Positions 55,962-64,000 of a stretch of 64,000 nucleotides of DNA are shown here, piece by piece (position 1 is the stretch's first letter; the number at the start of each line of letters is the position of its first letter). The translations under genes and the position numbers were made by a program. The DNA is from Bryopsis sp. KO-2023. Its lineage: Eukaryota; Chlorophyta; Ulvophyceae; Bryopsidales; Bryopsidaceae. The stretch covers positions 3,348,001 to 3,412,000 of the forward strand of contig BSYQ01000001.1 of assembly GCA_030272585.1 (NCBI GenBank). The letters run 5' to 3'. Under the pieces are notes generated by a model. That model saw only the letters and a list, made by a program, of their open reading frames with translations, was not told where the DNA came from and ran no database searches.

Positions 55962-57177
55962 ACTTGGTTTCGGAGCTTTGGCAAGCATCCTATCGTGTGG
56001 AAAGTGGAGTCGCACTGCTTATTGCGGCGCGCGGATTTTCTGCAGGGAAATCGGAGCTGTTCGATTAGCGACACGTTTTGGCCCGTTCCGGACCGTATAC
56101 GTCACGGAATCGAACATATAAGGTGTCTAAAAGCATCTACGGAACAAGATGCATCCGTTGCAATTTGTTGCGAGTGAATCCGATGCGTGTGCGCAAAGTT
56201 ATGACGTTTTAAAGTTCGCGTCGGAATTTGAGTGTTTTGAGGTCGTCCGTGTCGGTTCTAGGTGTTGAACGATCGAAATGATGTTTTAGAATCATTTTGA
56301 ACGTCGACACGTTGCGACTTTAAGATAGTATAGTTTTTGAACTATAAAAGTTTCTCTTTTATCCAAAGGGTGGGGTTAACTTTGTATGGGCAGGGTTAAC
56401 ACCTGAAGATACTAAGAGTAAAGAGGTTGTTGTACCATATGCTCGCGAGAAGCCACTAAGAGTACTCTCTTAGATGGTGGAACGAGTATAAGGACTCAAG
56501 TGCTAGGGGAGCTTGAGTCGGTATAACAAAAGGAGACCTTTTATTTGGTCAATAAAAGGAGATGAGGGAAGTAAGAGGAAGGAAGTTCATTTCTCTTGAG
56601 TTTTATTAGGGTTGATCTTGGATATTTGATTAAATCGATTCGGCAATTTTCACGTCTAAAGAGCGTTACTCGGCACTCCTATCCTAGCTGTACGGAGAGC
56701 CACTATTGCCCTTTGAAATCACTAGACCCCTGGTCTTTCGGGATCGGTTTGCTAGCGCAGTGGTTTGTGTAAAATTGAGGGCTTTTGTTAGTGGTTCGTA
56801 TGGTATGGTACGCTCTCTTGAGCCTAGAGGAATAGGACTTGTCGTAATTCGCTAATGGAGACAGATGATTGTGGATCGATAAAATCGAATTGAAGAGATA
56901 ATCCGCTAAAAGAGAGAATGAATAGCGATTATTTTCCTGAGTTGGCATGAGGCAAAATGAGTTGCCTTCAATGAAAATTGATTGTATTTGCGAAAGTGAA
57001 TGATTTTCACTGAATACAAGGTCAATTTTCATAGGGATGATTTGTATTGAGATACAAATTTGATCCACGAATGTCAATGTATAGTTGGTACTTTGATAAG
57101 AACCAATATACATGAGGAAAATTTTGCTGATGGATTGATTTTCCTGCGATGCAGGTTAATCACTAGCCTTCGTTAAG
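55962..57177 (+). other. Untranslated leader of element C
   Basis: About 1.2 kb between the LTR and the gag ATG, A/T-rich and without a long open frame. Long leaders are common in plant Gypsy elements and hold packaging and dimerisation signals; none can be identified by eye. Confidence 0.6.
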
Positions 57178-60100
57178 ATGTCGAGACCAGACCCTTCTGG
57201 TGAAGAGGACATCACCACCTTAACGGTAGAAGAACTCCAAAATCGGATTGCTTTGATGCAATCTGAACATCAGGCGTTCCGTAAAGAGGTGGATGACCGT
57301 GAGCGGGAACGTGAAGTGGCTACCAGAAAGGGTAGTACTTCTGTAGGGTCGGGAAGCAAAAAGTCTTCCACGGCCAAGCCTGATAAATTTGATGGCCAAT
57401 GTCCTTGGAAAGAACATAAGGTCATTTTGGAGATCTTTTGGATTGCCGAGGGGGTTCCTCGAGAAGAATGGGGTCGGATTGGACCAACATTCTTAGGACC
57501 CAAGGGAATCAAGCACCTCATCGCTCGAGTCGGGGAAGAGAAAATTTCTGGAGGAAACCTGACTTGGGAGGAAATGTGTGTTGCTATGGATGATGGAAGT
57601 TTTGGTGAGTTGGCCACCGAATATGCGGTGACACAAAAACTGTCCACATTCAAAGACCACATTAACCGGCGATGCAATACTGGAGAATATGTGCGCCAAA
57701 TGGACACATATTTCACTCTTCGTAAGACCAAAATTGATAGTATTTCAAAAATTTGGTTCTTACACCGCAACCTCCATGGAGTGTTGAAGGAAGCGGTTGC
57801 CACTGATACTTCGGGTCATGAATGGACTTCATATGAGGAATTCCGTACCCATGTATTGGCAAAAGGAGTATCGCATGATGAGCGATACCCAGTATTGGAA
57901 AAAGGTGCCAAAGAAAAGGAGGAAAGTACCGTTGGATCAAAGCGATCTCGGAAAGAAGAAAAAGGAAAGGTGTATCCGGTTAATCGGAAGAAAAACCGAA
58001 TGATGCCGAGCTTTACACCGAGATTTGGTGGTGGTTCTCAACAGACTCGTAAGAGTAAAGTTGGTAAAACATCTTTTCCTGCGGGTCTTACCCAGAAAGA
58101 GTGGGAACGGCGCAAGGCCGCGAACCTTTGTTTCAGATGTGGAGCATCTTATTCTCCAGGTCATGTGTGTGATACTGGAAAGGTACGGAAGAGTCTCGCT
58201 TGTTTCGGGAAAGAACTTCCTAGTATAGAAGTTCTTGCATCTGGGTTATCTCGAAAGGAGGTATCGAAAAACTCAGATCCGAAAGATGTAATATTTGATC
58301 CGATGGATACGGATATTACGGAGCCCGAGAACAAATCGGATATTTCTGTGGAGAATGACCCTGACCAGGTTATGTCTGTTGACAGAAATGATGACTCTAT
58401 CCGATGTGGTGAGGTTGATTTGGACGTCGATCCCATTGGGGACGCCCAAGATCCTATGCCTAGTAAAGAAGAGAAGGTGCCGGAGAACGATTGCATCTCT
58501 GGAATGCAACTTTTAAAATCGGAACTTCATCGTTTGCAGAATGCAAGTAGAGAGTTCACTTTTGACTCGTCTACTAATGATGAAAGATTTGCGATTTGTA
58601 AAAAGTTTTGCACTGGACAAGAGTTTCTTGCATCGTCAGTAGCGGGACACCATGTTTGGATGGATCCTGGACGAAAGAATTTGAATGAATTCTTAAAGCA
58701 TTATTTTGCTTGCAAGAAAGAGTCACCTTCTTCTACGAGTTGCTGCCTATTAATCCCTCATAATATGGCAGTTAGACAAAAAGAAATCAATCAAATGCGA
58801 TTGATTGCACAATATCGAAAAGGAGCAAAATTGTTTGCTCTTAGCAGCGGTAAAGCACCAGGTCTTCTTTGGCCCGTTGATATATATTACGATCCACCTA
58901 CAGCGGAGTTACCCGGTAACTCGATTCCAGGAGAGGATTGTAATCTCAGAATGTCAATGTCGTTCAAAGGTTTGATTTCTGGTTCCCCTGGTCAGATTCT
59001 GTTAGATTCTGGCGCCGCTGGCTACGCTTATATCTCTAAGCATTTCTGCGAAAGTACAGGGCTTAGTTACGGATGTAAGCAAGGTACCAAAATCGAAATG
59101 GCCGATGGAACTCCATTGGATATCGTAGGGATAACCTCGATTAACTTGCGTTTGCAAGGCTTGCGGATGAAAATCGAGTGTCAAGTTATCACTGCAAAGC
59201 ATTTTGATTTGTACCTCGGGGATGTGTGGTTATGCAATCACCGAGTACTGATGAATTTTTCTACGGGTAGTGCTTCGGTTCTAACTACACGGGGAAACCG
59301 ACTCACGATACGACCTAATTTGGTTGTGCGTGCCCCTAGTCCGCCTAATGCACGGATCAATCCCTTGTTGAGTATAGCCCAAACTCGAAGACAACTCCGT
59401 AATAAGGAGATTTGTCCTTTTCTGGTTCTAGTTCGGGAGGTCCCGAACCCTTTAGAGGGGGAGGAATCTGGGGTACCCGAATTGCCCAAAAATCCTCCAG
59501 TGTCTTCATATCAAACAGAGCTGGAAAGTCTGTTAGATGAATATAAAGACAGATTCTCAGATGAGTTGGCGGAATGCCCTCCATCTCGAGAAGAGGATGC
59601 AGCAATCGATCTTGTCCCTGGAGCGAAACCGGTACATAGACCAATGTTTCGTTACACACCAGGTGAAAGAAAAGAGATTGAAGAGCAAGTCTCTGATATG
59701 CTGCAGAAGGGTTTGATTAAGCCTAGTTGTAGTCCGTGGGGTGCACCAATCTTGTTTGTTCCCAAACCAGATGGTACTCGACGAATGTGTATCGACTACA
59801 GAGGCTTAAATAAGTTGACGATCAGGAATCAGTATCCACTACCAAGGATAGATGATCTCCTTGATCAACTGCAAGGTTCGAAGTTCTTTTCGGCCTTAGA
59901 TTTGAAAGCAGGGTATTGGCAACTTCGAGTGAAGGAGTCAGACCAACCGAAGACTGCTTTCAAAACCCCATTCGGTCTGTATGAATATAAAGTGCTTCCA
60001 ATGGGCTTGACGAATGCACCTGCAATATTCCAGACTTGGATGAATCGGGTATTCTCGGGTATGATTGGGAAGTCGGTCCTAATATACCTCGATGACATAC

Positions 60101-61029
60101 TTGTATTCAGCAAAACTCCGGAGGAACATGTGCAACATTTGCGAGCGGTGATGAAACGCTTGCGTGAGCACAAAATGCTCTTGAAGAGATCAAAATGTGA
60201 TTTCTTTAAGAAAGAGCTTCACTATCTTGGATTTGTTATAAATCAAGATGGTATTTCCGCTGATAAGAGGAAAACAGAGAAAGTAGTAGAGTGGCCAGTC
60301 CCAAAGAACGTTGCGGAATTGCGTTCATTTTTAGGGCTCTCTAACTATTTCCGGAGATTTGTGCAAGGTTACAGCAAGCTTGTAGCCCCACTCACAAATT
60401 TACTTAGGAAGGGTAAAGAGTGGAGTTGGACCGAGGATTGTCAAAGAGGATTTGATGGTGTTAAAGAGAATTTAACACATGCACCTTGTTTGGCAATGCC
60501 TAACTTCGAAAAAGATTTTGAAGTTGTCGCGGATGCTTCGGATTACGCGATCGGTGCAATCTTGTTGCAAGAGGGACATCCGATAGCTTTTGAAAGTCGA
60601 AAGTTATCAGGAGCCCAACTTAATTGGAGCATAGGGGACAAGGAAATGTTCGCTGTAGTACATGCTCTTAAGTTGTGGCGATGCTACTTGGACGTGCGTG
60701 TGTTTAAGGTGGTGTGTGATCACCAGCCTAACACATACTTCCATTCCCAGGAAACTCTCTCTCGAAGGTCGGCACGTTGGCTCGAAGTCCTCCAGGGGTT
60801 CCGGTTCGAGTGGGAATACAGGCCGGGTCGGACGAACGTGGCAGACCCCTTGTCACGATATCCGTCGTATTCTCAGCAGATCGGAATACTCTCGGAGCTG
60901 GGAGGTGGCCAGAAACGACCAACTTGGAAAGGGGATCCGTCCTCGCCCCGGACCGGTACGTCGATGCTTGGGGAAAGATTGACTGAGGGGATCACTAGGG
61001 ATGAGTGGTTTGAAACCGAAGATGTCGCC
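57178..61029 (+). CDS. gag and first part of pol of element C
   Basis: A single long open frame: gag-like N-terminal part (MSRPDPSGEEDITTLTVEEL onward), a short zinc-binding motif (CFRCGASYSPGHVC), a long acidic linker, protease (LLDSGAAGYAYISKHF), RT (YPLPRIDDLLDQLQGS; LIYLDDILVFS) and RNase H ([13 protein letters not shown]), ending at the hAT insertion. Fusion of gag and pol in one frame contrasts with the two-frame layout of element B. Part of a mobile-element fossil. Confidence 0.88.
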
Positions 61030-61471
61030 CATACTATGGATCTGATCGATCTTCCAAAACTAAGGTAATATTAGGTCACAGCAGTAATCCGACATCATAA
61101 CTGCGTCCTAGAACCGATTTTAGCAATGATCGGTTTTTTTTTTTTTTTTTTTCATTTTTGGCTGATCGGTGATCGTGATCGTGATCGGCCGATCAAATGT
61201 TGATCGTGCTCTTGATCGTCCGATCACATGTTGATCGTGATCGTGATCGGTTCGCCGATCACCGATCTGATCGGTTGTTCCGATCACGATCCCGATCACG
61301 ATCAAGCGCCGCGACCTGTCGGCACTTCATCGGCTGACCTTGATCGGTGTGATCGTGATCGGCCGATCGTGATCGGACCTGCATCCGATCATGATCGGTA
61401 TTGATCATTTGATCGATGAATTGATCGGTCTCGCGAAAATGCCGACAAGTCACCACCCGCAGGTGTTTCTG

Positions 61472-61547
61472 AGGTGGAAGGATTCGAACCGGGTACCTAA
61501 CAGACTAGAGACAAACGCATTAACGCTTGGACCACTCGGAGCCACGG
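61472..61547 (-). other. tRNA-like sequence, hAT copy 2, left arm
   Basis: Box-A-like GTGGCTCCGAGTGG and box-B GGTTCGAATCC on the minus strand, with TATATAA and CAA upstream at tRNA-gene-like distances. Stems do not fold as a normal tRNA. Confidence 0.55.
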
Positions 61548-61631
61548 TTTGAAGGTCATCCGTGTCATTATATACGTGATCTGTCAGTCCGACAAACTGA
61601 GGTATATAATGACACGGATGACCTACAAACC

Positions 61632-61706
61632 GTGGCTCCGAGTGGTCCAAGCGTTAATGCGTCTGTCTCTAGTCTGTTAGGTCCCAGGTTCGAATCCCTG
61701 CACCTC
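61632..61706 (+). other. tRNA-like sequence, hAT copy 2, right arm
   Basis: As its partner. TATATAA at 61603-61609 is about 29 bp upstream and CAA at 61626 about 6 bp upstream of the tRNA-like start, the layout of plant tRNA promoters. Resembles Leu/Ser-type tRNAs around the D arm, but the anticodon arm cannot be assigned. Confidence 0.55.
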
Positions 61707-62215
61707 AGAAACACCTGCGGGTGGTGATTTCTCGGCATTTGTGATGGACCGATCAATTGACCGATCATGATCCGATCTAATCGGCATCTCCGATCACGAT
61801 CACGATCACGATCAAGCGCCTCGCCCTGTCGGCGCTTGATCGGCCGATGTTGAACGGTGTGATCGTGATCGGCCGATCAAAGTTGGCCGATTAAATCGGT
61901 CAGCCGATCAGATTGGTGATCGGCCGATCTCCATCGATGATCGGCCAAACCGATTTGATCGGCGATCGATCTGATCGGAAAAACCCGATCACGATTTAAT
62001 CGGTCGGACCGATCAATCCACGACCGATTAGATCGTGATCGGATCCATAGTATGATGTCGCCGCTTCAGGTTGTCAAAAGCACTCAGGCCTGTGGTGGAA
62101 TGGTGCACGAGTAGTAGTACCAAACTGGGATAGTCTTAGAGAAGACATCCTACATGATAGCCATGCAAGTGTATATGCAGGACATTTTGGGATCCGCAAG
62201 ACCCAAAGAACAGTC

Positions 62216-63538
62216 TTGAAATACTTTTGGTGGCCTGGCGTAGAGGGAGATATCGCAAACTTTGTAAAAGGATGCGATGCATGTCAAAGGAACAAACACC
62301 GACGCGGCAAGGTGCCTGGTCCTTTGCAACCTTTACGTATACCTGATGGTCGATGGGAATCAGTTTCAATGGATTTGATTACTGATTTGCCTAAATCAGG
62401 AGCAGAAGCATTTGATGCCATCTTAGTTTTTGTGGATCGACTCACAAAGATGGTGCGATGCGTACCAACGCACACTACGTGTGATGCGGTACAAACGGCG
62501 AAACTCTTCGTTACTGAGGTCTTCCGTTTGCACGGTCTTCCTAAGCACCTCGTAAGCGATAGAGATCCTAGGTGGACTTCAAAGTTCTTTAGAGAGCTTT
62601 GTAAGACCTTAGGGGTCACTCAAGCATTGTCGACAGCTTTTCATCCACAGAGTGATGGACAGACTGAAGCAATGAATAGGATCCTCGAAGATACCTTACG
62701 GCATTTCGTAGGACCTCGTCAAAGAGATTGGAGTGACTTGTTGCCAGTGGTAGAGTTTGCATTGAACAACTCTAAGTCGATGGCTACTGGTGAAACACCG
62801 TTCTTCTTGAACTACGGTAGAGATCCGTGGACACCATTAACGGTACAACTTCCATCCAAGACATCGAATGTCATGGGTCCTGGAGGTCTGAGTAGACAAA
62901 GGACACAGATTGGAGTACCGGCGGTGAAGAAGATGACTGAAGACATTCGTGAGGCGATTGTCAAAGCAAAGCGGTGTTTGGAAAGTGCTCAGCAAAGGAT
63001 GAAGACTTATGCCGATGTGCGTAGGTGTCCAGTTGATGTTCAAGTAGGCGATATGGTCTTGCTGGATGCACGACATATCAAATTGAAACACCCTGGATCA
63101 AGGAAGTTATTGCCACGTTGGTTGGGTCCTTTTCGTGTTTTGGAAGGTGTCCAAAAACGAAAACCGATGGCAGAACAGGTAGCATTCCGGTTGGAATTGC
63201 CTGATTCGCTTCCTATTCATCCAGTCTTTCATGCTTCTTTACTTAAGAGGTATTGGTCGCATGGAAAGACACAACCTCCTCCGCCACCTGTGGATATACA
63301 GGAAGAATTAGAGTATGAGGTAGAAGACCTCCTCGACTACCGTGAAGTAAAGGTCGGTCGACGAGTAGTTCCGCAATACTTGGTAAAGTGGACGGGATAC
63401 TCACATGAGCACAACTCTTGGGAGCCTGAAGCGAATTTGGAGAACGCTCGGGAGCTGGTAGAGCAGTACCAGAAGAGAAAGAAATCAACGTTGATTCCCC
63501 CTATTCCGGTACGTCGAAGTAGGCGACTTCGTTCGTGA
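62216..63538 (+). CDS. Integrase and chromodomain part of element C
   Basis: Integrase zinc-finger end (GCDACQRNKHRRGK), catalytic core (SMDLITDLP, VSDRDPRWTSKFF, FHPQSDGQTEAMN) and a C-terminal chromodomain (QYLVKWTGYSHEHNSWEPEA), which marks a chromovirus. Part of a mobile-element fossil. Confidence 0.88.
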   Translation: MKYFWWPGVEGDIANFVKGCDACQRNKHRRGKVPGPLQPLRIPDGRWESVSMDLITDLPKSGAEAFDAILVFVDRLTKMVRCVPTHTTCDAVQTAKLFVTEVFRLHGLPKHLVSDRDPRWTSKFFRELCKTLGVTQALSTAFHPQSDGQTEAMNRILEDTLRHFVGPRQRDWSDLLPVVEFALNNSKSMATGETPFFLNYGRDPWTPLTVQLPSKTSNVMGPGGLSRQRTQIGVPAVKKMTEDIREAIVKAKRCLESAQQRMKTYADVRRCPVDVQVGDMVLLDARHIKLKHPGSRKLLPRWLGPFRVLEGVQKRKPMAEQVAFRLELPDSLPIHPVFHASLLKRYWSHGKTQPPPPPVDIQEELEYEVEDLLDYREVKVGRRVVPQYLVKWTGYSHEHNSWEPEANLENARELVEQYQKRKKSTLIPPIPVRRSRRLRS

Positions 63539-64000
63539 CTTGTGTGGGGTAATGTTTCTTCATGATCGAGTATCGATATGAAAAGAGTTCCAGATCTTGT
63601 GAACGAGATCAAGTTCTTGCTAAGTGAGGACATGTTTATGAACATATCTCATTTTCAATGAACTAGTGAACTAAGTTGAATTTCTCGCTATATTCTATTT
63701 TGAACTCGAGTTGGGATCCATTCAAAATGAGAATATAAATGGAAGTAGATGAAGTTGCGAGACTTCAGTTGATGTACATTGGTTCGCCACCAGTGTAGAG
63801 AAGTGTATGGTCTTGGTAGATCCGAGAAGCACTCCGTGTATGAGAAGGACTCGGATGACCTATATCAGAGTAGGGGCTTATTCTGACGAATACACTTATG
63901 ATAACATCTCCAAGTTATCGAAACACTTTATATAGTTGAATGATAAGAGTTGGGGTTCGTTGTGGGGCTCTGTATCATTCTATGGGCTATATAGAAGTGA
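63539..64000. other. 3' non-coding part of element C
   Basis: A/T-rich sequence after the integrase stop with no open frame of note. The 3' LTR (which should start TGTTAGGG) has not begun by base 64000. Confidence 0.6.

Larger units (their letters stand above)
61437..61740. repeat. Long inverted repeat with head-to-head tRNA-like units (hAT copy 2)
   Basis: Arms 61437-61575 and 61602-61740 with a loop of about 26 bp. The inner 22 bp of the arms are a perfect palindrome containing TATATAATGACACGG. Loop and arms correspond to those of copy 1 once element orientation is taken into account. Confidence 0.85.
61030..62054 (-). mobile_element. Non-autonomous hAT element 2 (1,025 bp) with a tRNA-like pair
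   Basis: Same terminal inverted repeats, flanked by an 8-bp target duplication ATGTCGCC (61022-61029 and 62055-62062). Compared with copy 1 it lies in the opposite orientation: the homopolymer tract appears as T's near 61136-61152. Its GATCGG-rich end (around 61980-62054) matches the left end of the 6.85-kb hAT more closely than copy 1 does. The interior again is the inverted repeat with two tRNA-like sequences and no protein. It lies between the RNase H and integrase regions of element C. Confidence 0.95.
55695..64000 (+). mobile_element. Ty3/Gypsy chromovirus C, inserted in element B, itself carrying a hAT (runs off the right edge)
   Basis: 5' LTR 55695-55961 (TGTTAG...CTAACA), primer-binding-site candidate 55965-55976, a leader of about 1.2 kb, gag plus protease, RT and RNase H (57178-61029), a non-autonomous hAT (61030-62054), integrase plus chromodomain (62216-63538), and 3' non-coding sequence to the window edge. 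The 3' LTR is not reached, so age cannot be estimated from LTRs. It must be younger than element B and older than the hAT within it. Broken by at least the hAT insertion. Confidence 0.9.

Overview
This is a nuclear window from a green-lineage eukaryote, most likely a streptophyte (land plant or charophyte alga, with Chara as a guess). The evidence is GT-AG introns in every host gene, a plastid-type glutamine synthetase II with a transit-peptide-like leader, CCCTAAA plant-type telomeric repeats, Ty3/Gypsy chromoviruses and plant-style hAT transposons. No ribosome-binding sites, operons, CRISPR arrays or bacterial features were seen.

Layout. 1-4793: the 5' part of a Ty3/Gypsy element on the minus strand (element D, running off the left edge). 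4794-8187: mostly non-coding, with a doubtful small minus-strand gene. 8188-20710: an apparently intact 26-exon GCN1 (ILITYHIA) gene, whose spliced frame of about 2,622 codons I followed exon by exon. 20711-24356: no gene recognised. 24357-25885: glutamine synthetase on the minus strand, three exons. 27239-27775: the 3' end of an EF-hand gene (minus). 28734-30242, possibly to 30692: a Nudix-like organellar protein gene (minus). About 30830-30930: a GC-rich stretch with telomere-like repeats. From 30962 to the right edge everything is nested mobile DNA.

The nest reads as follows. Ty3/Gypsy element A begins at 30962. An apparently complete 6.85-kb hAT DNA transposon (31249-38098, 8-bp target duplication) sits near its 5' end, and a 0.94-kb non-autonomous hAT (40676-41614) sits in its pol region. 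Its 3' LTR is interrupted at 44376 by Gypsy element B, a three-LTR composite. The last LTR of B is interrupted at 55695 by Gypsy element C, which itself carries a second non-autonomous hAT (61030-62054). The three hAT copies share termini and dense GATCGG-type subterminal repeats. The large copy carries a transposase and a second, convergent, spliced gene of unknown function. Both small copies replace these genes with a head-to-head pair of tRNA-like sequences around a palindrome. These hAT features are the most unusual content of the window.

All splice sites were called by eye from reading-frame continuity and GT/AG signals; no database search was possible.
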